A stretch of 64,000 bases of DNA. It comes from Planctomycetota bacterium (GTDB lineage: Bacteria > Planctomycetota > Phycisphaerae > Phycisphaerales > UBA1924). This document shows positions 8,178 to 16,740 of the stretch, in pieces. Numbering within the stretch: the first letter of the stretch is position 1; the number at the start of each line of letters is the position of its first letter. Both the position numbers and the translations under genes were made by a program. The DNA lies in NCBI GenBank assembly GCA_030950285.1, contig JAUZRR010000002.1:62001-126000 (forward strand), read 5' to 3'. The notes under the pieces were generated by a model. That model ran no database searches, was not told the DNA's origin, and saw only the letters and a program-made list of their open reading frames with translations.

Positions 8178-8957
8178 GTGAGCAACGAACCATCGACGAC
8201 AACGCCCCGGACCATCTCGGCGAACGCCTCGGCCCACGCCCGTTTCTGGTGGCACGCCGCTGCGGGTCGGGGGTACGAGCCGGACCTCTATCGCGTGCTC
8301 AGCGACGCCGAGCGGGAGGTGCTGCTGGCGTGGTACGACGACACGCTCGAGCGCAAGTTGGTCGGCGAGATGGCGGTGCCGATGGCGTCGGCGGTGCTGG
8401 GGTTTGTCAACGGCTCGGGGGTCCGGCGGATCGTGCAGCTCGGGCACTTTGCCGGGTATTCGTGTCTGATGCTGGGGTGGGCGCTGCGGCGGATGGGCGC
8501 AGAGCGAGGCCTCTTCTCGATCGACATCAATGACAAGTACACCGCCTCCACGCAGGAGTGGCTCGGGCGGGCGGGGCTCGAGGCACACGTCGGGTTGCAC
8601 ACGTCAGACTCGGCCGCCCCGGAGTGTGTCGCGGCGGCCCGGGCGTATCTCGGCGGCGACCCGGCGTGCGTGCTGATCGATTCGAGTCATCAGTACGCCC
8701 ACACCCTGGCCGAGCTTGAGTTGTGGTACGGGGCGCTCGCGCCGGGCGGGCTGATGTTCCTCCACGACGCGAGCCCGATGGCAGCAAAGTACGACCGCTC
8801 GGGCGAGGGGGGCGTGCGGCGGGCGTTGGACGAGTGGCTCGCAAGGGCGGGCGCGCCCGCCGCGATCACGCTGCTCGGGCCGGAGGCGCACGGGCAGGAG
8901 GGCCCTTACGCGGACCCGTCGGGGCTGTGTCTGATCCAGAAGCCGTGGGAGTCGTAG
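8178..8957 (+). CDS. Class I SAM-dependent methyltransferase (Methyltransf_24 type)
   Basis: I start this 259-residue protein at GTG 8178 (VSNEPSTTTPR), because the only longer frame, from 8094, would translate a hairpin repeat into the nonsense peptide PLACARGS. The fold is a Rossmann methyltransferase: GHFAGYSCLMLGWALRR gives the glycine-rich SAM loop and LFSIDINDKY the acidic strand-2 end. VLIDSSHQYAHTLAELELW is followed by LAPGGLMFLHDAS. The IDSSHxY and HDA elements match the Methyltransf_24/CmcI-like group, often found in secondary metabolism or polysaccharide loci; the substrate is unknown. It stands alone, with repeats on both sides. Confidence 0.85.
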   Translation: MSNEPSTTTPRTISANASAHARFWWHAAAGRGYEPDLYRVLSDAEREVLLAWYDDTLERKLVGEMAVPMASAVLGFVNGSGVRRIVQLGHFAGYSCLMLGWALRRMGAERGLFSIDINDKYTASTQEWLGRAGLEAHVGLHTSDSAAPECVAAARAYLGGDPACVLIDSSHQYAHTLAELELWYGALAPGGLMFLHDASPMAAKYDRSGEGGVRRALDEWLARAGAPAAITLLGPEAHGQEGPYADPSGLCLIQKPWES

Positions 8958-9004
8958 TCTGGGCTGATCTTTTGCCGCGTTGTGCTTTGAGGGTGTTTCC
9001 TTGC

Positions 9005-9024
9005 CCCCTCGCTTGCGCGAGGGG
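9005..9024. repeat. TTGC-loop hairpin repeat, single copy
   Basis: An exact copy of the 20-nt hairpin at 8118, again followed by CTCT. It lies 48 bp after the methyltransferase stop codon, so this gene is bracketed by two direct copies. Confidence 0.85.
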
Positions 9025-9050
9025 CTCTTCAGGAATGCGATGTGTTCAAC

Positions 9051-9080
9051 AACAAAGTCTTCGCTAACAAAGTCTTCGCT
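9051..9080. repeat. 15-bp tandem direct repeat, two copies
   Basis: AACAAAGTCTTCGCT occurs twice back to back at 9051-9065 and 9066-9080, ahead of the M1 peptidase gene. It has no visible function and may reflect slippage. Confidence 0.8.
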
Positions 9081-9224
9081 CGTGAGCCGCCGTGGTGTCT
9101 ATTGGGGATGTTGGGGTGGTTTGCACCAGATGGTTGTTCGAGGTGTCGGCTCGGTCGAGCGGCCGGGCGTAGCTGCGTTCTCTATGCTGTCCGGTCGGGG
9201 GGACACTCGCAGAAGGAGGCCTTG

Positions 9225-11303
9225 ATGGCTCGCAAGATGTGCGTTTGGAATCGGTCGGTCCTGGGGAAGGTGGGGATGGTGGGGATGGTGGTTGCCGCGT
9301 TGGTCGGGTTGCCCGGTGCAGCGTTGGCGCAGGACACGACCCAGCTCGAGCAGGAACAGCCTCAGGAAGAACAGGCCGCGCCCACGCGACACGCGCCGGC
9401 CGGGCCGACCTCTGACGCGGCGTTCCGCTCGCCGACGGGCTTTATGGGGACGCACATCTTCGCGCCGCTCGACTGGCCTCAGGCCAACCGGCTCCGGCTG
9501 GGCTCAGGGGCGCCCGGCGTGGACTACTGGCAGCAGCAGGTGGACTACTCGATCGACGCGACGCTCGACGCGGAGAACAGGTCGGTCAGCGGCCGGGCCA
9601 CGGTCACCTACCACAACAACTCACCCGACACGCTCGACTACATCTGGCTGCACCTCGAGCAGAACCTGTTCAAAGCCGACTCGATCGGGTCACTGAGCAA
9701 AGAGCCGGGCAGCCGATTCGGGTACCGCGAGGGGTTCCACGGCGGGTACGACATTTCGTCTTTGACCAGCAGCGGGCGGGACCTGGAGATGCAGGTCTAC
9801 GACACGCTGGGTCGGATCGATCTGGACGACCCGATCGTGCCGGGGGGGACGTTTGTCTTCGAGATCGAGTGGAGTTTCAACATCCCGCCCTTCGGCGCCG
9901 ACCGGTTGGCGGTCGAGGATGTCGAGCAGGGGACGGTCTTCGAGCTTGCCCAGTGGTTCCCGGCTGTGGTGCTCTACGACGACATCGACGGGTGGAACAC
10001 GCTGGGGTATCTGGGACAGGGCGAGTTCTACACCAACTTTGGGAACTACGGCGTGCGCATCACCGCGCCGCGCTCGCACATCGTGGTTGCCGGCGGCGTG
10101 TTGCAGAACCCGTCGTGGGTGCTGACCTCCGAGGCGTTGGACCGCTTCAGGCGGGCGCAGCGGAGCACGGAGACGGTCACGATCCGGTCGGCTGAAGAGG
10201 TGGGGGACCCGGCGAGCTGGCCTGCGGGCGACGGGCCGATGACGTGGGAGTTCAAGTCGCGCAACGCGCGCACGTTCGCGTGGGCGTCGAGCGATGCCTT
10301 CATCTGGGACGGGGCGAACCTCGAGATCCCCAGCGGTGGCGTCGAGCACGACGGCAACGTGTTTGTGCAGGCCGCGTACCCCAAGGAGGGGACCGAGTTC
10401 TGGCAGGACGCGGTCAAGATGGCGCAGCACGCGATCGGGTTCAACAGCCGGAAGTGGTACCCGTACCCCTATCCGGTCGCGGTCAATGTCAACGGCACCG
10501 TCGGCGGGATGGAGTACCCGGGGATCGTGTTCTGTGGCGGACGCAGGAGCGAACGCTCGCTCTACGGCGTGACCGACCACGAGTTCGGGCACAACTGGTT
10601 CCCGATGATGGTCAACACCGACGAGCGGCGGTACGCGTGGATGGACGAGGGGTTCACCACGTTCATCAATATCTACACCAAGGCGGATTACTTCGAGGAG
10701 AGCGACGAGAACGGGCGGGGGTCGCCCGGGCGGATGGCCAGCCGGCAGTCGCGGGGGAATCAGCAGCCGATCATGAGTTATCCCGACCAGATCTGGCGGG
10801 GTCGGCTGGGGTACCTGGCGTACGGCAAGCCGGCGGCGGCGCTGTGGCAGCTGCGCGAGAACGTGCTCGGGCACGAGCGGTTTGACACCGCGTTCCGGAC
10901 CTACATCAAACGCTGGGCGTTCAAGCACCCCCAGCCCGCGGATTTTTTCCGGACGATGGAAGACGTCGCGGGGGCGGATCTTTCGTGGTTCTGGCGGGGG
11001 TGGTTCTATTCGACCGCGTCACTCGACCAGGCGATCGCGGGGGTGGAGCACGACGCGGCGGAGGACTGGGTGTATGTCGATCTCGAGAACCGCCGGGACA
11101 TGGTGATGCCGGTGGAGTTTGAGGTGGAGTACGACGACGGGTCGACCGAGGTGCGCCGGCTGCCGGTCGAGGTGTGGGCGACGACCAGCGCGTGGACCGC
11201 GGGGTGGAACCCGAAGGGTCGGCAGGTGGTACGGGTGACGCTTGACCCTCGCGGGATGCTGCCGGACGCTGATGAGAGTAACGATGAGTGGCTGGCGGAG
11301 TGA
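9225..11303 (+). CDS. Secreted M1-family zinc metallopeptidase
   Basis: The 692-residue protein begins MARKMCVWNRSVLGK with an AGGAGG site 6 bases upstream. The N-terminus has a signal peptide (VVAALVGLPGAALAQ), so it is exported. A Gln/Glu-rich linker leads into an M1 N-terminal beta domain (SIDATLDAENRSVSGRATVTY). The catalytic part has GGMEYPG near 427-433, taking the place of the usual GxMEN exopeptidase motif, and zinc site HEFGH at 452-456 with the third ligand in DEGF at Glu475, exactly the HExxH-X18-E spacing. The likely role is periplasmic peptide breakdown. A long upstream open frame from 9042 crosses repeats and is rejected as the start. Confidence 0.92.
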   Translation: MARKMCVWNRSVLGKVGMVGMVVAALVGLPGAALAQDTTQLEQEQPQEEQAAPTRHAPAGPTSDAAFRSPTGFMGTHIFAPLDWPQANRLRLGSGAPGVDYWQQQVDYSIDATLDAENRSVSGRATVTYHNNSPDTLDYIWLHLEQNLFKADSIGSLSKEPGSRFGYREGFHGGYDISSLTSSGRDLEMQVYDTLGRIDLDDPIVPGGTFVFEIEWSFNIPPFGADRLAVEDVEQGTVFELAQWFPAVVLYDDIDGWNTLGYLGQGEFYTNFGNYGVRITAPRSHIVVAGGVLQNPSWVLTSEALDRFRRAQRSTETVTIRSAEEVGDPASWPAGDGPMTWEFKSRNARTFAWASSDAFIWDGANLEIPSGGVEHDGNVFVQAAYPKEGTEFWQDAVKMAQHAIGFNSRKWYPYPYPVAVNVNGTVGGMEYPGIVFCGGRRSERSLYGVTDHEFGHNWFPMMVNTDERRYAWMDEGFTTFINIYTKADYFEESDENGRGSPGRMASRQSRGNQQPIMSYPDQIWRGRLGYLAYGKPAAALWQLRENVLGHERFDTAFRTYIKRWAFKHPQPADFFRTMEDVAGADLSWFWRGWFYSTASLDQAIAGVEHDAAEDWVYVDLENRRDMVMPVEFEVEYDDGSTEVRRLPVEVWATTSAWTAGWNPKGRQVVRVTLDPRGMLPDADESNDEWLAE

Positions 11304-11331
11304 GGTGAAGGGGCGGGCGACGTGCGCCTGT

Positions 11332-11398
11332 GAGCCCGGGATTTCAGTCCGGGGTATCCGGGAAACGGAGACCACTCCGGACTGAAGTCCGGGGCTCG
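11332..11398. repeat. Inverted pair of GC-rich repeats (CCGGACTGAAGTCCGGGGCTC type)
   Basis: The left arm GAGCCCGGGATTTCAGTCCGG and the right arm CCGGACTGAAGTCCGGGGCTC are inverted near-perfect copies, 23 bp apart. The right arm is itself a palindrome. A related pair lies at 11983-12043, so pgpA is flanked by the two pairs. It sits between the convergent M1 peptidase and pgpA genes. Confidence 0.8.
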
Positions 11399-11436
11399 GA
11401 ATCTCTCAAATCGCGAAAATCTCAAGCAAGGCTCTC

Positions 11437-11940
11437 TCAGATGACCAGCGCCGCGATGTGGAGCGCGATAATCGCGTAGACCGCCGCGGCGATGTCGTCG
11501 AGGAGGACTCCCCAGCCGCCGGGCAGGCGTTCGAGCCGATCGGCGGGGAAGGGCTTGACGATGTCGAGCAGGCGGAAGCTGACGAACGCGAAGGCGAGGG
11601 TGAGGACAGCCAGGCCGAGGGTGTCGGTGGTGCCTGCGGGGAGGAACATCAGGACCAGTGCCATGCCTGCGGTTTCGTCGGCGACGACTTCGGAGGGGTC
11701 GCTGCGGCCGAAGGCGGCGCTGGCGCGGTCGCCGAAACGCACGCAGGCGCCCGAGAAGACGCCGACGATCACCGCCATGACCAGGCCGAAGAGGAGGCTG
11801 TTGGCGGGCGCACCGAACGCGAGCATCGCGGCAGCGATAAGGACCGGAGGCAACGACCCCCAGGAGCCCGAAGCGGGTCGGCAGCGACCCAGGCTAAAGG
11901 TGGTGACGAGGCGGTCGGCGGTGGGGGAGAGGGGATTCAT
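11437..11940 (-). CDS. pgpA: Phosphatidylglycerophosphatase A
   Basis: The 167-residue integral membrane enzyme removes phosphate from phosphatidylglycerophosphate, the last step to phosphatidylglycerol. Family motifs seen: an N-terminal SLGRCRPASGSWGSLPPV (the PgpA G-x-SP-x-PGT-x-GS element, diverged), DPSEVVADETAG, FRLLDIVKPFPADRLERLPGG and WGVLLDDIAAAVYA, with four hydrophobic segments. Its neighbour upstream on the same strand is pgsA, which makes its substrate, so the two form a phospholipid pair, although repeats separate them. Confidence 0.92.
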   Translation of the reverse strand: MNPLSPTADRLVTTFSLGRCRPASGSWGSLPPVLIAAAMLAFGAPANSLLFGLVMAVIVGVFSGACVRFGDRASAAFGRSDPSEVVADETAGMALVLMFLPAGTTDTLGLAVLTLAFAFVSFRLLDIVKPFPADRLERLPGGWGVLLDDIAAAVYAIIALHIAALVI

Positions 11941-11982
11941 GGGAGTGGTGTACCGGGTTGCGTGGTTGTGCTTGGGGTTTCA

Positions 11983-12043
11983 GAGTCCCGGACTTCAGTC
12001 CGGGGTGGGTGTGCGGTCAACCCCGGACTGAAGTCCGGGGCTC
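11983..12043. repeat. Inverted repeat pair overlapping the pgsA stop codon
   Basis: GAGTCCCGGACTTCAGTCCGG (11983 onward) and CCCCGGACTGAAGTCCGGGG with the CTC flank (12021-12043) are inverted copies of the same repeat as at 11332-11398. The pgsA reading frame ends at 12017, between the two arms, and its last nine or so codons come from the right arm. Confidence 0.8.
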
Positions 12044-12724
12044 GGAAGGTGGGGATTCGGAGGTGGAAGGTTCGGAAGTATTGGGTGTTGTGCGGGTGGT
12101 GGCGCGGTGGATGTAGGGGATGGCGCTGAGGACAGTGATGGCGACGGTGGTCCAGACGGTGATGTCGATGGCCCATCGGCCGGTGGTGGCGGGTTGCCAT
12201 GGGGCGAGGGCGAGCACCAGGAGAATCAGGGGGATGGCGATGGACTGGGCGATCATTTTCCACTTGCCCGCCCAGATGGCGGAGAAGTCGCCCCCTTCGC
12301 CTTCGACGAGGCCTCGGAGGCTGGTGATGAGGAGCTCGCGGCCGAGGATCAGGACAACCATCCAGGGATAAACGCCGGAGGCTTGGTAGGTAACGGCGGT
12401 TTCGCTGGTGCTTTGGGCTGTGGCAAAGACCGGCCCGGCGAGGCAGACGAAGGCGCCGAGGACGAGGACCTTGTCGGCAAAGCTGTCCATGATGCGGCCG
12501 AATCGGGAGACGCAGTTCCAGGCTCGGGCCAGCTTGCCGTCGAGCCAGTCGGTGATGGCTGCGAGGATGAAGATGGCGGTGGCGGTGAGCAGGGCAGCCC
12601 GCGTGGGGAACACGCTGCCCGAGAGCAGCACCACGAATACCCCGGCAAGTCCCAGTCGCATCCAGACTAGAGCGTTGGGCAGCCAGGTGGGGCGGCTGGG
12701 ATTGGCGGGGGAGGGATTTGCCAC
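12017..12724 (-). CDS. pgsA: CDP-diacylglycerol-glycerol-3-phosphate 3-phosphatidyltransferase
   Basis: The enzyme makes phosphatidylglycerophosphate in the membrane. The CDP-alcohol phosphatidyltransferase signature D-x2-DG-x2-AR-x8-G-x3-D-x3-D is complete in DWLDGKLARAW...RFGRIMDSFAD, with about five membrane helices and the N-terminal LPNALVWMRLGLAG typical of PgsA. The frame stays open to a TTG at 12853, but that stretch contains four 10-bp GGRTGTCGGG repeats, a unit that would shift the frame, and gives a Pro-rich peptide. I therefore prefer GTG 12724 (235 aa). No good ribosome site supports either. The last 30 residues are Ser/Thr/Pro-rich and partly repeat-derived. Confidence 0.88.
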   Translation of the reverse strand: MANPSPANPSRPTWLPNALVWMRLGLAGVFVVLLSGSVFPTRAALLTATAIFILAAITDWLDGKLARAWNCVSRFGRIMDSFADKVLVLGAFVCLAGPVFATAQSTSETAVTYQASGVYPWMVVLILGRELLITSLRGLVEGEGGDFSAIWAGKWKMIAQSIAIPLILLVLALAPWQPATTGRWAIDITVWTTVAITVLSAIPYIHRATTRTTPNTSEPSTSESPPSEPRTSVRG

Positions 12725-12750
12725 AGCCGATGGTACGGGGTTGTGCTCGG

Positions 12751-12790
12751 GGATGTCGGGGGATGTCGGGGGGTGTCGGGGGGTGTCGGG
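12751..12790. repeat. 10-bp G-rich minisatellite, four units
   Basis: Four consecutive 10-bp units of the form GGATGTCGGG/GGGTGTCGGG lie just upstream of the preferred pgsA start. The unit is not a multiple of three, so a change in copy number would break any reading frame through it. It could influence pgsA expression. Confidence 0.75.
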
Positions 12791-12958
12791 GGTGTTGCGT
12801 CTGGATCGCAACGGTGGAAAGGGGATGGATCGGGAGGGTGGTTGTTGATGCAAGCTAGTGGCTGCTCTATCCTCTCGGCCACTGCCCTCCGCATATGTCG
12901 CGGGTGTCCGGCGGGTTGATCAACGGGTTCTTGCGACGGCGCTGCGGTGTCGTCTGGC

Positions 12959-13930
12959 ATGCTTTCGGGGCGGGTCTTGGAGCAACTGACGCAACCCTTC
13001 CTGCTGTTTCTTGGACTCGCCATCGGCGGGGTGGGGCTGTGCCTCGCGCTGCCGCGCCGGCGGGTGAACCCGCAGGTGATCGGCGTGGTGCTCGGCGGGC
13101 TGGGGATCGGGGTGGTGCTGCTGGGGCTCGGGCTCCGGAACCCCGACCAGCTTCCCAACTACAACTTCTACATTTTCGGGATCATCGCAGCGGGGAGCGC
13201 GTTGCGGGTCATCACGCACCCGCGGCCGGTCTACGCGGCGTTGTATTTCATACTGACGATCCTCGCCAGCAGCGGGCTGTACCTGATTTTGAGCGCCGAG
13301 TTCATGGCGTTTGCGCTGATTATCGTGTACGCCGGGGCGATCCTGATTACCTACCTGTTCGTCATCATGCTCGCGACGCAGGCCCCCAGCGAGGACCAGC
13401 TCGACGCGCTGGCGGATTACGACGTGGAGGCGCGGTCGCCGATGGTGGCGGCGGTGACGGGGTTTGTGCTGCTGGCGGCGTTGACGACGATGCTCTTCCG
13501 GGGCGCGCCCGATCTGGTCGAACCCGGAGAGGTTCATCCCGAAGCGCTGCTTGCCCACATGCCCAACAAGGTGACGCCCGAGCGGGTGCTTGTCTCGCTG
13601 GAGCGCGAGGGTGTGCTGGTCGAGGGCGAGGAGTTTGTGAGTCTTGACCCCATGGCCGGGACGGTGACGCTCGCGGGTGTGGACGGCGAGCGGGTGGTGG
13701 ATATTCCCGACGACCTCGGCGTGACCAACGTCGAGGCGGTGGGGTTTGACCTGCTGAACGACCATCCGGGTTCGATCGAGATCGCGGGGGTGATTTTGTT
13801 GATGGCGATGCTGGGCGCGACGGTCCTGAGTCGCAAGCAGGTGGAGTTTGAGGAAGAGGCCAAGCTCCGCCAGTCGCAGGAGTTGGCAGCCCGGGGCGGC
13901 GTGTTCTCCGACAAGGAGGTGCGGCCGTGA
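12959..13930 (+). CDS. nuoJ: NADH-quinone oxidoreductase subunit J
   Basis: This is a proton-pumping membrane-arm subunit of complex I. The core is unmistakable: HPRPVYAALYFILTILASSGLY followed by AEFMAFALIIVYAGAILITYLFVIML. At 323 residues it is well above the roughly 170-200 of classical NuoJ. The excess is an N-terminal hairpin of two helices and a soluble loop of about 100 residues (DLVEPGEVHPEALLAHM...) before the last helix, IEIAGVILLMAMLGATVL. The start is ATG 12959; a GTG at 12947 is in frame, and neither has a strong ribosome site. The coding end overlaps nuoK. No nuoI lies upstream; pgsA is on the opposite strand. Confidence 0.92.
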   Translation: MLSGRVLEQLTQPFLLFLGLAIGGVGLCLALPRRRVNPQVIGVVLGGLGIGVVLLGLGLRNPDQLPNYNFYIFGIIAAGSALRVITHPRPVYAALYFILTILASSGLYLILSAEFMAFALIIVYAGAILITYLFVIMLATQAPSEDQLDALADYDVEARSPMVAAVTGFVLLAALTTMLFRGAPDLVEPGEVHPEALLAHMPNKVTPERVLVSLEREGVLVEGEEFVSLDPMAGTVTLAGVDGERVVDIPDDLGVTNVEAVGFDLLNDHPGSIEIAGVILLMAMLGATVLSRKQVEFEEEAKLRQSQELAARGGVFSDKEVRP

Positions 13931-14307
13931 TGCTCGGGATGTCTGACATGATGCATATGGCGTCGGCGACGCTGGCGCAGGCCGGGTATCCCGAGGCGAT
14001 GAGCACGCCGGCGTTGGCGCACTATCTGTTTTTGTCTGCGGTGCTGTTTGTGATCGGGATTGTCGGGTTTGTCACCCGGCGGAACCTGATCATCATGTTT
14101 TTGTGCACCGAGTTGATGTTCCAGGCAGCGGGCCTGGCGTTGATCGCGTTCAGCCGATTTCATCTGCACCACACGGGGCAGACGTTTGTGATCTTTGTGC
14201 TCACCATCGCGGCGGCCGAGGCGGCTCTGGCGTTGGCGCTGGTGGTGCTTTTGTTCAGGAAGAAGGACTCGCTGAGCGGCGAGGAATGGCGCGAGATGCA
14301 GGGGTAA
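13930..14307 (+). CDS. nuoK: NADH-quinone oxidoreductase subunit K
   Basis: The 125-residue protein is a small complex I membrane subunit with three helices. The family pattern is clear: HYLFLSAVLFVIGIVGFVTRRNLIIMFLCTELMFQA, then VIFVLTIAAAEAALALALVVLLF. The Glu residues within helices 2 and 3 (TEL and AAAEAA) are the conserved proton-path residues. An N-terminal extension of about 25 residues is rich in Met. The ATG at 13930 shares one base with the nuoJ stop (TGATG), so translation is probably coupled; a GTG at 13927 is an alternative start. Confidence 0.93.
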   Translation: MLGMSDMMHMASATLAQAGYPEAMSTPALAHYLFLSAVLFVIGIVGFVTRRNLIIMFLCTELMFQAAGLALIAFSRFHLHHTGQTFVIFVLTIAAAEAALALALVVLLFRKKDSLSGEEWREMQG

Positions 14308-14394
14308 CGAGGCCCACGCACCAGCACGGGCCAGGACGCGCCACAGCAAGACGACGCCCGCGAACGGGCTTGATCGAGAACGGAACCTACTGGT

Positions 14395-16731
14395 TTGACC
14401 ACGTTGACCCACATCATCCCGAGCCTTGTTGCCAGCGTGACCGGGTCGCTCGTTCAGGATGGGCACGCCGACGCTGCCGGTGAAGTTGGACATGCTGCCG
14501 AACAGGTGAGCCACGCGGTTTCGCAGGGCATCACCCCACCTGTCGATGGACCGCTGTGGATCGCGTTGATCCCGCTGTTGCCGATTCTTGGTGTAGTGCT
14601 GACGACGCTTTGTGCGATTTTCAAGGTCAAGAGCAAGCTGCCGGCGTTCCTGACGGTCGGGTGTCTGGCGGCGTCGTTTGGGCTGACGGTTGCGATGTAC
14701 CAGCACCTCAGCGGGATGGGGCCGGGCTCGACGGTGGTGGTGACCGCGTTTGAGTGGTTCGACCTGTCGTGGGGCGCGGGGGAAGGGCAGCGGTTCCAGG
14801 CCGACTTTGCGTTTTATGTTGATACGTTGACGTGTCTGTGGATGCTGTTTGTGACCGGGCTTGGGACGCTGATCGCGTTGTATGCCAGCGAGTACATGGC
14901 CCAGGACGTCGGCAAGGGCTACAGCCGCTTCTTTATGGCGTTCAATCTGTTCGTCTTCAGCATGGCGTGCCTGGTGATGGGCGAGAACCTGCTGGTGCTC
15001 TTCCTCGGGTGGGAGGGCGTCGGGCTGTGTTCGTACCTGTTGATCGGGTATTTCTACAAAAAGCCCGCAGCGGTCGAGGCTGCGAAGAAGGCGTTTATCG
15101 TCAACCGGATCGGCGACCTCGGGCTGTTGCTGGGGATTTTTCTGACGTTCGTGAAGTTCGGGACGGTGAGCTATCCCGAGCTGTGGCCGTTGGTCGAGCC
15201 GTATATCCAGATGGTGAAGTCGGGGCACGCCGGGGACGTCCCTTTGACGGTGTCGTTGATCCCGATTCTGTTGATGGTGGGTGCGTTCGGCAAGAGTGCG
15301 CAGCTGCCGTTGTATGTGTGGCTGCCCGACGCGATGGAGGGGCCGACGCCGGTGAGTGCGCTGATCCACGCGGCGACGATGGTGACGGCCGGCGTGTACC
15401 TGATCGCGCGGATGTACCCGATGTTTCTGGTCAGCGAGTACGCGTTGCCGATCGTGGGGTGGATCGGGGCGCTGACAGCTCTGCTGGCCGCGACGATCGG
15501 GATGGCGCAGTTCGACATCAAGCGGATCATGGCCTACTCGACGGTGTCGCAGCTGGGGTACATGTTCTGCGGGCTGGCGGTTTTGAGCAGCACCGGGGCG
15601 GCGTTCCATGTGTTCACGCACGCGTTCTTCAAGGCGACGCTGTTCCTTTGCTGCGGCGCGGTGATGCACGGGTTTGCGGGGCAGCTTGATCTGCGCAAGC
15701 TCTCGGGTGTGGCGTTTATGAAGGGCTGGGGGATCGTCGGCATCGCGATGCTGGTGGGGTGCTTGAACCTCGCGGGCTTCCCGTTCACAGCCGGGTTTTT
15801 CAGCAAGGACATGATTCTCGCGGAGAGCTTTGTCACCGCCGGGCCTGGGTACGGCGCGATCGGGTGGATCTTGCTCATCACGGCGGGGTTGACAGCGTAC
15901 TACACGTTCCGGGTTTTCTTCCGTGTGTTTGTCGGGCCGAAGGCGTTTGAGCCGGGGGATGAGCTGCACGAGGACCATGGGGATGATGGGCACGGGGATG
16001 AAAGCCGGCCGGAAGCCGGTGCCACGAAGTTTCATCCGCACGCGCCGGGGCTTGCGGTGAATCTGGTGCTGGGGATTTTGGCGCTGGCGTCGATCGTGGC
16101 GGCCGGGGCGTACTTTGTTGACAAAGAAGACCACGGCTGGGTGGGGCGACTGGTGCACGAGTCGAGCGCCAACTACACGGGCTCGGCGGCGTTCCTTGAG
16201 CATGGCGACGGGGCACACCGGCTGGAAGCCGGTGCCACGGGGGATGGGGAAGCCGGGGCTGTGGAGCATGGGGAAGCCGGTGCGGCAGGGCATGGCGCAG
16301 CGGCGGCCCACGGCTCGTTCCTGGGGATGGACCCGCACAAAGCGATGTACTACGTCTCGTCGGTGGTCGGGCTCATCGGGATCGGGGCGGCGTTCTATCT
16401 GCACTATCTCGGGCGGACCACCGCGGCGCGGAGCAAGGCTGACGACCTGCTGCCGGCGTTGGGGCCGATCCCGCGGTGGGCGCAGCACAAGTGGTATGTG
16501 GACGAGTTCTACAACGCGGTGATCGTGGTGCCTTTGCGGGTGCTGGCGCACGTGTTCCACGCGATTGATCGGTTGCTGGTGGATGGCGTGGTAAATCTCG
16601 CGGGCGTGTTGCCTCGGTTTGTCGGGTCGCGTATCCGCCCCTGGCAGAACGGCGTGATGCACGGCTACGCGGTGGGGATGGTCGGCGGCCTGGCGTTGCT
16701 GATCGCTGCGGTGGTGTTGTTGAGTATGTAG
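14395..16731 (+). CDS. nuoL: NADH-quinone oxidoreductase subunit L
   Basis: This is the distal antiporter-like proton pump of complex I. The core shows GWEGVGLCSYLLIGYFY, AFIVNRIGDLGLLLGIF, LPLYVWLPDAMEGPTPVSAL, IHAATMVTAGVYLIAR and KRIMAYSTVSQLGYM, with the broken-helix and lateral-helix part at the C-terminus. The length is 778 residues, against about 610-650 usually. The surplus lies in two hydrophilic, His/Gly/Glu-rich stretches at DNA 15960-16030 and 16195-16320, each of which contains a copy of a palindromic repeat. The start is a TTG (MTTLTHIIPS), 87 bp after nuoK; no strong ribosome site is present and the next in-frame candidate is also TTG. Confidence 0.92.
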   Translation: MTTLTHIIPSLVASVTGSLVQDGHADAAGEVGHAAEQVSHAVSQGITPPVDGPLWIALIPLLPILGVVLTTLCAIFKVKSKLPAFLTVGCLAASFGLTVAMYQHLSGMGPGSTVVVTAFEWFDLSWGAGEGQRFQADFAFYVDTLTCLWMLFVTGLGTLIALYASEYMAQDVGKGYSRFFMAFNLFVFSMACLVMGENLLVLFLGWEGVGLCSYLLIGYFYKKPAAVEAAKKAFIVNRIGDLGLLLGIFLTFVKFGTVSYPELWPLVEPYIQMVKSGHAGDVPLTVSLIPILLMVGAFGKSAQLPLYVWLPDAMEGPTPVSALIHAATMVTAGVYLIARMYPMFLVSEYALPIVGWIGALTALLAATIGMAQFDIKRIMAYSTVSQLGYMFCGLAVLSSTGAAFHVFTHAFFKATLFLCCGAVMHGFAGQLDLRKLSGVAFMKGWGIVGIAMLVGCLNLAGFPFTAGFFSKDMILAESFVTAGPGYGAIGWILLITAGLTAYYTFRVFFRVFVGPKAFEPGDELHEDHGDDGHGDESRPEAGATKFHPHAPGLAVNLVLGILALASIVAAGAYFVDKEDHGWVGRLVHESSANYTGSAAFLEHGDGAHRLEAGATGDGEAGAVEHGEAGAAGHGAAAAHGSFLGMDPHKAMYYVSSVVGLIGIGAAFYLHYLGRTTAARSKADDLLPALGPIPRWAQHKWYVDEFYNAVIVVPLRVLAHVFHAIDRLLVDGVVNLAGVLPRFVGSRIRPWQNGVMHGYAVGMVGGLALLIAAVVLLSM
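16004..16026. repeat. Palindromic GGAAGCCGGTGCCACG repeat, copy 1 (inside nuoL)
   Basis: This partial copy shares GGAAGCCGGTGCCACG (16011-16026) with the 29-bp repeat at 16212 and 34404. In frame it encodes RPEAGAT in the hydrophilic loop of NuoL. Confidence 0.75.
16212..16240. repeat. 29-bp palindromic repeat, copy 2 (inside nuoL)
   Basis: The core ACCGGCTGGAAGCCGGT is an imperfect palindrome. All 29 bases recur in reverse orientation at 34404-34432 inside the VCBS/UnbV gene. Here it encodes HRLEAGAT. Read on the other strand, the core gives the peptide GTGFQPV. Confidence 0.88.
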
Positions 16732-16740
16732 AGAGGACCG

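Noticed and set aside
12840-12900. A tRNA-like stretch on the minus strand (GGAGGGCAGTGGCCGAGAGG and nearby CCCTCC).
   Set aside because: The start resembles a Ser-type tRNA and the ends could pair, but there is no anticodon stem and no T-arm (GGTTCGAATCC type), so it is at most a decayed fragment.
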